DNA from: Lithodes maja
Lineage: Eukaryota > Arthropoda > Malacostraca > Decapoda > Lithodidae
Direction of reading: 5' to 3'
Assembly: GCA_037953745.1 (NCBI GenBank)
Contig: JBAKBP010000712.1
Coordinates: 62,001 to 126,000, forward strand
DNA: 64,000 nt
A model generated the notes under the pieces. That model worked only from the letters and a program-made list of their open reading frames with translations, did no database searches and was not told the DNA's origin. This document shows positions 42,584-52,728 of this stretch, one piece after another (position 1 is the stretch's first letter; every line of letters starts with the position of its first letter). A program made the translations under genes and the position numbers.

Positions 42584-43697
42584 CAGTGGAATCTCGCATC
42601 TAACGCATTTTTATCTAACGAATTTACATCTAACGACCTATTGGGAGCCCTACCCGATCTCGTAACTAACGATCCAAAATTCCTATCTAACGGCAATTAT
42701 TCTGGGTTCCCTGGATCAAATTAGCAAATTTCCCGCCGATCGCTGAATGTTTAACGCTTCCTGGCATTCCTCCCTCCCTCCCCGCCATTATCGTCTAGTG
42801 TTGCCAATTTAGCTACTTTCCCGCTAGATCTGGATATATTTACTTTGATCTAGAGGCAAATTTGTAGGCTACATCTAGCAAACATGAATTCTAGCAATAT
42901 TCTTGAGATTTTCGGCATTTTGTTAGTAATATTTGAGATTGTGGCATTATTCTAGCGATTTTCAGCATTTATTTACTATCTAGCGCCTAGCAGACTGTAT
43001 TTGGTAACCCTGCTATCGTCAGTCCACGCCATGCTCGATGCGTGTTCTAAATTGCCTGTCTAGCTCCAACCTTTTGTTCTGCCTTTCGAATTTCCATCCG
43101 ATCTAACAATTGTCTGGCGGTGTGTTACGCCAAGCCTCAGGTACTGGAGGTGGGAGTGCAGAGAATGGAAATATGTAACAGTGAAGAGGGCTAAGCCTTC
43201 ACGGAGAGAGGAGGAGGTGGTGGACGGGAGGAGGCGAGGAAGTGCGTGGCGCTTCTCGGTAGCCTATTATAGCCTCCCTGCCTCAGATATCTTAGGTACT
43301 GGAGGTGGGAGTGCAGAGAATGGAAACATGTAACAGTGAAGAGGGCTAAGCCTTCATGGAGAGAGAGGGAGGAGGTGGTGGAGGTGCGTGGCGCTTCTCG
43401 GTAGCCTATTATAGCCTCCCTACCTCGGATATCTTAAGACATCGTCTAACCTACACACCTCTTTATTCACTCATAAATTGGTTTATTATTAATTCTTTTA
43501 ATAATTAATATATTACATGATTTGTAATTTTTTTTTATGTCCCAAAATAATACTCGGAAGGGCAAAAATGGGGACTTGGCCAAAATGTTGACACCGATTA
43601 CCATTTTTCCCATTAGTTTATGCATTTACATCTAACGAATCTGGATCTAACACGTTTTTTTTGGCACCTAATATTCGTTAGATGTGAGATCTTACTG
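42584..43697. mobile_element. TA-flanked MITE (1114 bp), mariner/pogo type
   Basis: CAGTGGAATCTCGCATCTAA at the left and TTAGATGTGAGATCTTACTG at the right, with TA at 42582-42583 and 43698-43699. Inside is a direct duplication of about 150 bp (GGTACTGGAGGTGGGAGTGC at about 43139 and 43294). CATCTAACG is repeated near both ends. No transposase found. Confidence 0.87.
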
Positions 43698-44012
43698 TAT
43701 TTAAAAATTAAAGCCACTGAGGCATCAGATTGCGCTGTTTCTACTATCCAGGTTGTGAAAGTTTTCCAATGTGATTGGTACTGTCTCCTGGTTGACAGAG
43801 TACTGATTCAGAAATTTACTAGTGACACTTTGCCCATACCGAGTTAGCCATTTTGCATTGTAAATGTCCATAAGGCAAAAGTTAGCGAGGTCTGACGGTT
43901 GCCAATTGTCTCCAAGTGGAATGCAGAGACCGGGAGTGACACCGGGTTCCTGCACCACGTTAGCAATTGGTGATACCACACTTGAGCCGGCCACATTGGC
44001 GCGATCATCGGC

Positions 44013-44273
44013 ATTCTCCCCAAGATCGACGCACCTGACAAATTCTACGACAAGACCTTCAGCACAAATAGCCGACTAAAACATTTGTGTCTGAGGGAAG
44101 AAGTTGAATTCATCAACCTCTGGGACAACTTCTACAACCAGCCTACTCTGTTCCGCAAGGATGGCACTCATCTAAACCCTGTGGGTTCAGCACGCATGGG
44201 TCGTCTCCTACACGAAGCAGTCCGCAGCCATGGATCAAAAAACGCCATCCGAGAAGAAGCAGCAGTGACATAA
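44013..44273 (+). pseudogene. LINE W ORF1, C-terminal SGNH-esterase-like part
   Basis: The frame from about 44013 (GILPKIDAPDKFYDKTF) to the TAA at 44271 includes FINLWDNFY and KDGTHLNPVGSARMGRLLHE. The D-x-x-H (DGTH) block followed by LN-x-x-G is the last conserved block of the SGNH hydrolase fold found in ORF1 of CR1-type LINEs. The N-terminal half is missing. Membrane- or RNA-related roles have been suggested for the domain; function is not established. Confidence 0.75.
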
Positions 44274-44586
44274 ATCATCCAACGCCAAGAAAAAAACAGA
44301 GGCAACCGAGGACCACCAGCGATAAGGACCGGAGACAGCGAGGACCGAGGACAGCCATGAACATAAATGTAGATCCGACAAGAACCAAAAATATTATTAA
44401 AGCGCGTTCCGTGAGTTCTAAAATAACAAATTTAAAGGTTTTCTATGCAAACGCTCGTAGCATACGCAATAAATTTTCAGATTTAGAGGAGCTAGTGTTT
44501 ACAGAAAATTATGATGTGATTGGCATAACAGAATCTTGGCTCAATACAGAAGATAGAGACTTTTTAGCAGAGTATTCACTTCCCGG

Positions 44587-46397
44587 TGTTACGACCGGGC
44601 ACTCAGGTACACTAGGGCTCTTACACAGGACTCGACTATGGCTCGTTGCCACAACGGAAACACACGATCCCAACCCCAGAGTACTGCCAGCCGAACAAAA
44701 AACGCCACTACCCTCCAGAGTTCTATCTGCTATAACGGGGTATACAAGAACTCGGTACTAGCGTTTCACACAACAGACTAATAACAAGACGGGAGTTATC
44801 TAGTCTGGTCAACAATCAAACAAAGAAGAAAGTACTACAACACTAAAGAATAGTGTTGGCCGAAGCCGAAGTAATCCACCCTTGAACTAAGAACTTAAGA
44901 AGTCCTCCACCCTCTACTTCGGATCGGCACTATTACGTTACGTTAAACAATAGTCCTCGAGCATCAAGCAAGGAATCTTCTGATAAGTTAGATGCTTCTC
45001 GAATACTCGTAAGAAGTAAGTATCGGATTTTGAACAGCAATTTAATGAATAACTCACTGGTAATTAAAGGCTTTAAATTGACATAAGAAGAATTATAAGA
45101 ATAAGCAATAGGATATGGCAAACATTAAGAAGAAGTACTCCGACAATGCACTGGCAATAGCCTACTAAGATTGTGCTCGTGGGCCACTAATCTCTGAAGT
45201 AGCTAAGCGTGCCACACATGAAATCAATAGTGCTTAAACAATAATATACATAAGGAGAAGCTTCAATACTATGCTGTATCTGCTGGTCGAGCAAAGTCTA
45301 GCTGGGATATCTAAGGTTAAGAGACAATGGCTGAGCAAGCGGCTCGTAGCCTAGCGAGGTCCTTAAGACTGTGCGGCCAAATTACGGTAATTGACGGGAT
45401 GCTCTCTTGAGAGATCCAGATCACTAGTATCTGGTTCTCTCCTGGCGATCCTCTCAAAGTCAAGCAAATGAGATAGCACAGTGTTGGGTGGCACAGGCAA
45501 AAGCCCTCACTCGCAACACAGTGCTAAACTCCCACGGTACACAATCAAAAAGACCCCCTAGGCTTCCCACGTCTCCGTTGCAATTGTGCTGGTTCAACCA
45601 ACCTAGCACTCATAGGAAATCACAACTCGAGGAACCCTATCCCAGTCTAGCATTACCTAAACCAGCAGAAAACAGGAACATGAATAATAGTACACAGGGA
45701 AATACATATACTAGTGCAACAAACATCAATCAATCCTATTCTAGTTGACCCTTCCAAAATAGGCTATCTAACAGGCACTTATCTCGTGAGAACTCAAGCG
45801 ATAATACTTTGGCTGACTAAATCTGCACCAAAGGGGTCATTGGTTAAAAAGGGACGAGAAGAGTAGAAGATAGGCTGTTCAGAGAGTAGAGAAAGTTCAC
45901 ATCAGTCGGAAGAATATGGATAGTTGCAAGGGATATGAGAGGTCGCTTTGCCTGATGAGTTCTGATCTAAAAATGGCGAGACCTCCCTTTTTATACTCGG
46001 CCCCGTAGCGAGCATAACGGCAATCATGACGTCACATTCTCTCTCTCAATCTGGGATCGACAAAGGATTTCCCACGCTTGAGGAGGGAGGGAGGGGGGAA
46101 TTAGGCCTACCCCTCGTGGCGCGCTCACTGGTCGGTGTTACATAACTCTCTCTCTCTTCGCATCATTATATATAAGTCCCACACACAATACTTATATCTA
46201 ATGATATAAAATAGAACTCGTTGACTTAGAAGAAAACAAAATACATAATGATAATACTTATAGTACAACGGTTCACATAAACTGAGTTAGGAAACTCTAC
46301 ACAGACTACAGCCAAAGTTCCTGCCCTGACGATCCTAGCGAGAGTGGGGCCTGACTGGGCGTTCTGTACAGCATGCTCATACTCGACATGCGTCACA
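44587..46397 (-). repeat. 3' LTR
   Basis: 1811 bp, a direct repeat of 50918-52728 at a constant offset of 6331 bp with no indels. Small open frames in both LTRs are shared by-products and encode nothing recognisable. In element orientation it is preceded by the polypurine tract. Confidence 0.95.
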
Positions 46398-46410
46398 CCT
46401 CCCCCAAGAT
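46398..46410 (-). promoter_or_regulatory. Polypurine tract of the LTR element
   Basis: Minus strand reads ATCTTGGGGGAGG directly before the TG of the 3' LTR, the expected place and composition for plus-strand DNA priming. Confidence 0.8.
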
Positions 46411-46882
46411 TTTACTTGCTCAACCCTGAGCTAAAATCTGATATACAGAACCCCATCAAACCCCTCACACCCAGCGACCGCATGGCACTAAAACAACGCT
46501 GAGTTTATCACTAAAACACATCTTATAAAAAAAAAAATTCACATTTCATAACTCCTCCCAACAATAGTAAAAGACACAATATCATGCTCCCAGAGCGAGC
46601 TTACAGCAGCTCAGCCGTTTGATAGTTCGTGGACTACTCAAACCTTATAGGCTATGACAAACTTATACAATTATCTTCATCAAAAAGAAAGAGTTTTTAT
46701 ATGATTTTTATATTTTAATATGTTTTTTTCGGCTGCACTATAAGGGCAGCCTATTTTCTTCTATACCAAACGCTCAACAATCCTGCTTTACGACCCAATA
46801 CGCTGGGCTACAACCGCGAGCCAACAAGCACCAAGCGCAAAATACTACTCAAACCAAAGCAGGAGGCTACCCGTGTGTCAAT

Positions 46883-47323
46883 TTACCCAGGATCATATAC
46901 CCCTGAACGACCACATGCAACCTCGTTGTCACAACCGGCAATATGGCTTATGTCCAGGTTATATACCAATAACCTTAGTGACCACCTGGTCAGCCTCATA
47001 TTCCGATTGTGAAACGGGTCCAAGATCTTGAGAGGGTAATGATCTGGGTAAACTACACCGACCGGACCATAGGCTGGAACATAGATCTCGAAATGCCCCA
47101 GCGCATCATTGTCCTTTTCACTTTCATTCATCAGGCTCTGACACGTTGCTGGTGCATTCTTAAGTCCGTAGGGCATAACATTGCACTGGTAGGTACTCCC
47201 GTCCACAACAAAACCACATACCTCTTTAGCGCGCTCGGACAAAGTTACACGCAACGACCACTCACGACATTCCTTATCCCTCAGATCCTTCGTCCACACG
47301 TAATCCAGCTCTGCTTGCACCAT
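46883..47323 (-). pseudogene. LTR element pol remnant (RT scrap fused to RNase H scrap)
   Basis: 147 codons. The first part is an RT middle piece (FVVDGSTYQCNVMPYGLKNA then PATCQSLMNE). It jumps directly to an RNase H-like piece (DHYPLKILDPFHNRNMRLTR then WSLRLLVYNLDISHIAG). The RT catalytic YxDD segment, most of RNase H and the integrase are absent, so roughly 2 kb of a normal gypsy pol has been deleted. 46411-46882 shows no coding content that I recognise. Confidence 0.8.
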
Positions 47324-47383
47324 AGGCTGTCGAGCAGGATTTATACGGCAGGGAATTAAACTGAGCCTTGCACTATCTCCAGC

Positions 47384-50300
47384 CTACATGTCGGATTCTA
47401 CCCCGTACCTCAGGCCTGGAGAAGCAACAAACATGCGAAAGTACTGCCATAGCCTAGTAAATAACTGCCTTGCACTGTCTCCACGAACAACATGCCTTGT
47501 GCCCTCCCACAACCCAGCCGAGACCGCAGCTTCTAACCTGTAGTCTCCCTCCTTCTCCACCTTCGTCCCTAGAACAGCCAGGTCATGAGAGGGACAATCA
47601 GTACCACCCGTGCAGTCACTCCCACAGTTCATTATAGCTAAGGCTTCCCCGCCGATACCGTACATGCGCACCCCCACATTCCTTGTGACGACATCTGCCT
47701 GCGCAGCATCACCGCTTTTAGCGACATGGCCAGATACAGTCGGTCTGTGGTAGGGCTGTTGCATTAGACTAGAGCAGCATTGGGAGGCTATGTGACGACC
47801 GGGCACTGCGATACCACAGCCGACCCTACCAATCTGCTCAATGTCCTCCTTTTGACCACCACCCTTGGCAGCCATGGGTCGACCCTGACCTGGCAACCAT
47901 GCCAAGGCCTCGTCGCCCACCTTAAACCACCGAAACAACGAGGCTAACGGTCTTTTAACAGTCACATGACCTGCCTGCGGAACATCTCGCACCGCCCGAG
48001 TTGTGAGACTCAGGGGCTCGGCACGACCAGTGGGGTATGAACCGAGCTGGTGCTGGAGTGCTGCACACTGCTGCTCAGGCAGGTGCTCTAGCACTTCCAC
48101 AGCCACCAGACTCGTGTCCCCCGCCCACTGCTTCGCCGAGACATGACAATCCCTACTCTCCTCCACCTGTGCCCTACTGCCCCCCTCTCCTTCTCCACCT
48201 TGGCCGCGGCAGACCAACGCAGGGACAGTAGGCTGCTCAGGTGGTTGCCTCACAAACTCCTCCAACAGGTTCACATGACATGCTTCCCCGTCCTCGTGTT
48301 TAATCTCGACAGCACCATTACCACACTTCTGAACTTCCGGATCCTCCAACTGCAGTTTACAAATATCTGAGGGAACCAACCTGTCTAGATGCTTCCGAAG
48401 CAACCCAAGTCCTTCCCCAATATCAAACTGAGCAACCCTTTTTTCTCTCCGTGTGCAACGTTGCTGCCCCGGAGTCTCTTCCGGCCCTACCTCCTCACTA
48501 ACTGTGACAGGTCCTGGGGCCTCTCCAGACTCCAACATAGGTGCCAATACTAAATCACCCAGGAGAGCCGCCGAGTCAAAACTCTTAAAACCAACTCCAG
48601 CTTTAGCCTCCTCCTGTTGATCGTTCCTCTGCTGGTCTGAAGACGGAGGACTAGGCTGTGACACTTTAGCTGCCCGAGCTCGGGTGACAGCACACGCCAT
48701 GGGTTGTGCCTGGCACCGCTCGACACACTCTTGTTCTCCCCCACTCACGTCGGCCGGCCTCTCGGCAACGACTAAGGGTAGAACCTCAGAAGCGGGCATT
48801 GCAAAGTCGTTGCCGAGAAGAAGGTCGACGCCCTCCACTGGCAGTTTCTCCACAATCCCAACATCCAATTCACGTGCCACACCATCCACCTCCAACTCCA
48901 ACCGCACCAGCGGGTATGACCGAGTTGCATTAATACCCTGCACCACTACCACCCGAGCCGCATTTATAGGGTAGCCAGTCAAATTGTTCATCAGAGTCTG
49001 GGAAGCACCTGTATCACGCAAGACCTCTACTCCATGCTTGCGCCCCGCCCACATCACGCAACCCCGTCCTCTATGGTCGCAAAAAACATCCTGAGCAGGG
49101 TTCGAGCCTCTCAGGTGTTTCTGCATTGGCTGTGCCTCAGCCTCTGACGAACTGCCCCGGGCAAACTCAGAAGACTTCGGAGACACACCAATGTTGCAGG
49201 CCAAAGACACAGCTGCTGTAGGTGGTTTGCTAGGACAGACTCTTGCAAAGTGCCCCTTTTCATGACAAAGATAACACTCCAACTCCCCTCTGGGCTTCCC
49301 TTGGTACTGGGAAGGGCCCGGCCCCTTCTTAAATGGGACGGTGTTAGTCTTGTGGTCAGTCTTGGTATCATAGCTCTTGTACTTGTTTGCATAATGTATA
49401 TCACTAACTCGGGGGGGTGGGGTGTCACGCCCCTTGTTACCTGCCTCACTACGCTGGGCAGACCCGCACCCACGAATTAATGATAGCCGGAGGTCAGCCA
49501 TCTCAGCTGCCTCCTGTAGAGTTTTAGGGTTCTTTTCTTTAATAGTTAAAGTCATATCTGCACCAGTACACTTATAAAACTGCTCGAGCAGAAACAGCTC
49601 AGTCAACTGTTCGGCCGTCTCAGCTTTCTCAGAACGTGTCCAGTTAGCAAGTGCATCTTTTAAGTCCCGGGCATGTTCAAGAAAGGTCGCCTCCCTAGTC
49701 TTCGTAACACCCCGAAACTTCAATCGATATGTTTCTGGTTGCAACTCGTATGCCCGTAGGACAGCTCTCTTCAATACTGGGTAGTCAATGCAAGACTCTA
49801 AAGGCAGTGCATCATAAGCCTTCAGACCCTTACCCGTAAGTCTTGAGGAGACTAGAGCTGCCCACTTCTCTTCAGGCCAATTATGCTCCCTACACTTCTT
49901 CTCAAAACGATTAAAAAATTCTATGACTTCAGTTTCACTAAATGCCGGCACCAATTTGACTAAGTGAGACAAGGACTGTTCTCTTACTTGGCCCTCCCGG
50001 CCCATCCGAATCCCTGTCGACTCTGCACGAGTCTTATCTAAGTCTATCTGAGCACAATATTTCTCGGAGTCGTATCTAAGCTCAGCCTCGTGCCTCCTAG
50101 TCTCATTCTCCTGCTTCCTAGACTCAGCCTCAATCGCATACCTCCTAGACTCAGCCTCCATCTCCCTCTCATGCCTCCTAGACTCATTCTCCATCTCCTG
50201 CTTCCTAGCCTCATTCTCCATTTTAGCAAGCTCGAGTTTAAATATCATCTCAGGAGACAGGCCGGAAGAGGGAGCTGCCACTACTGAAGGAGGGGGGGCA

Positions 50301-50719
50301 AGAACTGGGGAACCACCATACGCACCGCCCGAGGGCACTCCAATCTTCCAATTCTCATCCCTCTGTGGGAGAGTGCTAACCTCCGGCAACTGAGTGGACG
50401 GCACTGTGGGAGTCGAGTGAGAGGGGATCTGGGGAGGAACCCCCCCAAACGCCCTCTCCTCCGAAACCCCATGTCGCCCACGCAACACCCAGGAAATCAG
50501 CTCCCCCTTGGACATCCCTCCTACATTGGATAGACCCAAAACCTTGGCTATCAGGTGCAAGCCATAAACATTCACCCCAGTCAGCCTCTCCTCCGTCACG
50601 TGGTACTGCTTACTCACAAAAAGTCTAGCATCCTCCTCACTAGTTACTAACGGCACCTCCTCACTTAGCATCTCTCGCTCCTCGTCAGTACTAGGGCCCG
50701 ACATACTGAAGTTCACCAA
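47384..50719 (-). CDS. LTR element gag-protease polyprotein with fused pol pieces, intact 1111 codons
   Basis: Intact ORF. Residues about 163-235 form a Glu/Arg-rich coiled coil with repeats of ESRRHEREMEAESRR type. About 255-415 is a retrotransposon gag region (FFNRFEKKCREHNWPEEKWA ... YPVLKRAVLRAYELQPETYR, SCAN-like). The CCHC zinc knuckle CYLCHEKGHFARVC is at 482-495. Aspartic protease active site DTGAS is at 569-573 with a downstream DLLLGND. Past about 690 come short pieces resembling pol edges: CHVNLLEEFV (814-823, like the integrase end) and LEHLPEQQC plus FKVGDEALAWLPGQ (878-945). That suggests in-frame deletions that kept one ORF. Gag packages element RNA; protease matures it. Confidence 0.85.
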   Translation of the reverse strand: MVNFSMSGPSTDEEREMLSEEVPLVTSEEDARLFVSKQYHVTEERLTGVNVYGLHLIAKVLGLSNVGGMSKGELISWVLRGRHGVSEERAFGGVPPQIPSHSTPTVPSTQLPEVSTLPQRDENWKIGVPSGGAYGGSPVLAPPPSVVAAPSSGLSPEMIFKLELAKMENEARKQEMENESRRHEREMEAESRRYAIEAESRKQENETRRHEAELRYDSEKYCAQIDLDKTRAESTGIRMGREGQVREQSLSHLVKLVPAFSETEVIEFFNRFEKKCREHNWPEEKWAALVSSRLTGKGLKAYDALPLESCIDYPVLKRAVLRAYELQPETYRLKFRGVTKTREATFLEHARDLKDALANWTRSEKAETAEQLTELFLLEQFYKCTGADMTLTIKEKNPKTLQEAAEMADLRLSLIRGCGSAQRSEAGNKGRDTPPPRVSDIHYANKYKSYDTKTDHKTNTVPFKKGPGPSQYQGKPRGELECYLCHEKGHFARVCPSKPPTAAVSLACNIGVSPKSSEFARGSSSEAEAQPMQKHLRGSNPAQDVFCDHRGRGCVMWAGRKHGVEVLRDTGASQTLMNNLTGYPINAARVVVVQGINATRSYPLVRLELEVDGVARELDVGIVEKLPVEGVDLLLGNDFAMPASEVLPLVVAERPADVSGGEQECVERCQAQPMACAVTRARAAKVSQPSPPSSDQQRNDQQEEAKAGVGFKSFDSAALLGDLVLAPMLESGEAPGPVTVSEEVGPEETPGQQRCTRREKRVAQFDIGEGLGLLRKHLDRLVPSDICKLQLEDPEVQKCGNGAVEIKHEDGEACHVNLLEEFVRQPPEQPTVPALVCRGQGGEGEGGSRAQVEESRDCHVSAKQWAGDTSLVAVEVLEHLPEQQCAALQHQLGSYPTGRAEPLSLTTRAVRDVPQAGHVTVKRPLASLFRWFKVGDEALAWLPGQGRPMAAKGGGQKEDIEQIGRVGCGIAVPGRHIASQCCSSLMQQPYHRPTVSGHVAKSGDAAQADVVTRNVGVRMYGIGGEALAIMNCGSDCTGGTDCPSHDLAVLGTKVEKEGDYRLEAAVSAGLWEGTRHVVRGDSARQLFTRLWQYFRMFVASPGLRYGVESDM

Positions 50720-50898
50720 AAAATTCTCGAGACAAAAGTGTTAAACTCCCTTATGCAAGCACTAATTACTAAATTAACTGGAGTCTCTTAAATGCTCTCC
50801 TAATTGCCTTACAAAAAAAATATTCTTCAATATGTACGCTAAAGTACCAACAAACAAATGTTGTACAACTCTGCAAAAAATTATACTGTTCACAAAAT

Positions 50899-50915
50899 CC
50901 TAAGCAAGGTCGCCA
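50899..50915 (-). promoter_or_regulatory. Primer-binding site of the LTR element
   Basis: Two bases after the 5' LTR the minus strand reads TGGCGACCTTGCTTAGG. TGG at the start is what a tRNA CCA end requires. The TGGCGACC start resembles arginine-tRNA sites of 412/mdg1-type elements, but the tRNA identity is not confirmed. Confidence 0.6.
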
Positions 50916-50917
50916 TT

Positions 50918-52728
50918 TGTTACGACCGGGCACTCAGGTACACTAGGGCTCTTACACAGGACTCGACTATGGCTCGTTGCCACAACGGAAACACACGATC
51001 CCAACCCCAGAGTACTGCCAGCCGAACAAAAAACGCCACTACCCTCCAGAGTTCTATCTGCTATAACGGGGTATACAAGAACTCGGTACTAGCGTTTCAC
51101 ACAACAGACTAATAACAAGACGGGAGTTATCTAGTCTGGTCAACAATCAAACAAAGAAGAAAGTACTACAACACTAAAGAATAGTGTTGGCCGAAGCCGA
51201 AGTAATCCACCCTTGAACTAAGAACTTAAGAAGTCCTCCACCCTCTACTTCGGATCGGCACTATTACGTTACGTTAAACAATAGTCCTCGAGCATCAAGC
51301 AAGGAATCTTCTGATAAGTTAGATGCTTCTCGAATACTCGTAAGAAGTAAGTATCGGATTTTGAACAGCAATTTAATGAATAACTCACTGGTAATTAAAG
51401 GCTTTAAATTGACATAAGAAGAATTATAAGAATAAGCAATAGGATATGGCAAACATTAAGAAGAAGTACTCCGACAATGCACTGGCAATAGCCTACTAAG
51501 ATTGTGCTCGTGGGCCACTAATCTCTGAAGTAGCTAAGCGTGCCACACATGAAATCAATAGTGCTTAAACAATAATATACATAAGGAGAAGCTTCAATAC
51601 TATGCTGTATCTGCTGGTCGAGCAAAGTCTAGCTGGGATATCTAAGGTTAAGAGACAATGGCTGAGCAAGCGGCTCGTAGCCTAGCGAGGTCCTTAAGAC
51701 TGTGCGGCCAAATTACGGTAATTGACGGGATGCTCTCTTGAGAGATCCAGATCACTAGTATCTGGTTCTCTCCTGGCGATCCTCTCAAAGTCAAGCAAAT
51801 GAGATAGCACAGTGTTGGGTGGCACAGGCAAAAGCCCTCACTCGCAACACAGTGCTAAACTCCCACGGTACACAATCAAAAAGACCCCCTAGGCTTCCCA
51901 CGTCTCCGTTGCAATTGTGCTGGTTCAACCAACCTAGCACTCATAGGAAATCACAACTCGAGGAACCCTATCCCAGTCTAGCATTACCTAAACCAGCAGA
52001 AAACAGGAACATGAATAATAGTACACAGGGAAATACATATACTAGTGCAACAAACATCAATCAATCCTATTCTAGTTGACCCTTCCAAAATAGGCTATCT
52101 AACAGGCACTTATCTCGTGAGAACTCAAGCGATAATACTTTGGCTGACTAAATCTGCACCAAAGGGGTCATTGGTTAAAAAGGGACGAGAAGAGTAGAAG
52201 ATAGGCTGTTCAGAGAGTAGAGAAAGTTCACATCAGTCGGAAGAATATGGATAGTTGCAAGGGATATGAGAGGTCGCTTTGCCTGATGAGTTCTGATCTA
52301 AAAATGGCGAGACCTCCCTTTTTATACTCGGCCCCGTAGCGAGCATAACGGCAATCATGACGTCACATTCTCTCTCTCAATCTGGGATCGACAAAGGATT
52401 TCCCACGCTTGAGGAGGGAGGGAGGGGGGAATTAGGCCTACCCCTCGTGGCACGCTCACTGGTCGGTGTTACATAACTCTCTCTCTCTTCGCATCATTAT
52501 ATATAAGTCCCACACACAATACTTATATCTAATGATATAAAATAGAACTCGTTGACTTAGAAGAAAACAAAATACATAATGATAATACTTATAGTACAAC
52601 GGTTCACATAAACTGAGTTAGGAAACTCTACACAGACTACAGCCAAAGTTCCTGCCCTGACGATCCTAGCGAGAGTGGGGCCTGACTGGGCGTTCTGTAC
52701 AGCATGCTCATACTCGACATGCGTCACA
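50918..52728 (-). repeat. 5' LTR
   Basis: 1811 bp; see the 3' LTR. In element orientation it drives transcription: a full CRE-type site TGACGTCA at 52358-52365, a TATAAAAA box at 52319-52326 and an initiator-like TCAGAA about 30 bp further on. Confidence 0.95.
52290..52365 (-). promoter_or_regulatory. LTR core promoter (CRE site, TATA box, initiator)
   Basis: In minus-strand order: TGACGTCA (52365-52358), GAGTATAAAAAGGGAGG with the TATA box at 52326-52319, then GATCAGAACTC about 30 bp after the TATA start, close to the arthropod TCAKT initiator. The same set is in the 3' LTR at 46034-45959. Predicted from motifs only. Confidence 0.6.

Larger units (their letters stand above)
39080..44012 (-). 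mobile_element. DIRS-like element copy F (divergent), minus strand, 5'-truncated
   Basis: Right terminus at about 39080 (ATTATAGGTTTGATTCCCGG), right ITR to about 39430, internal complementary region about 40040-40145, 3' UTR with a C15 run at 40596-40610, then recombinase and the end of the RNase H/methyltransferase-like frame up to about 44012, where LINE W begins. Insertions: a retroposon (39506-40039), an RTE 3' fragment (40849-41008), two TTAA MITEs (41187-41659, 41968-42437) and a TA MITE (42584-43697). Sequence differs from copies A-C by many substitutions, so it is a separate subfamily. Confidence 0.88.
40676..44012 (-). pseudogene. DIRS recombinase (copy F), catalytic tyrosine lost
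   Basis: Recombinase split over 44012-43700 (VVSPIANVVQEPG, DLANFCLMDIYNAKWLTRYG), 42583-42442, 41967-41660 (MPTWSLDKALSLLQSRK, ATGNRVSEPAAM with the first catalytic Arg) and 41182-40676 (LCPVQALVK-type block, AHDIRKW with H-x-x-R). At the tyrosine position (TRYLSVAL in copy B) the codon at 40717-40715 reads TGC, cysteine. The far end also holds the overlapping pol C terminus (PMWPAQVWYHQLLTW) at 44041-43844. Four separate insertions interrupt it. Confidence 0.85.
44587..52728 (-). mobile_element. Gypsy-type LTR retrotransposon, 8142 bp, internally deleted
   Basis: Flanked by a CCGG target duplication (44583-44586 and 52729-52732). Two 1811-bp LTRs begin TGTGACGC and end GTCGTAACA in element orientation. 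I found one mismatch between them (46121 G, 52452 A). A primer site and polypurine tract are in place. Internally there is one 1111-codon gag-protease ORF and only a scrap of pol, so it cannot move unaided. Near-identical LTRs still indicate recent insertion, presumably by a helper. Confidence 0.93.

Noticed and set aside
44933..45748. Small ORFs in the LTRs (also 51264-52079)
   Set aside because: Identical in both LTRs simply because the LTRs are; no family resemblance and no start context.
48037..48974. Plus-strand ORFs inside the LTR element
   Set aside because: Mirror frames of the intact minus-strand gag-protease ORF.
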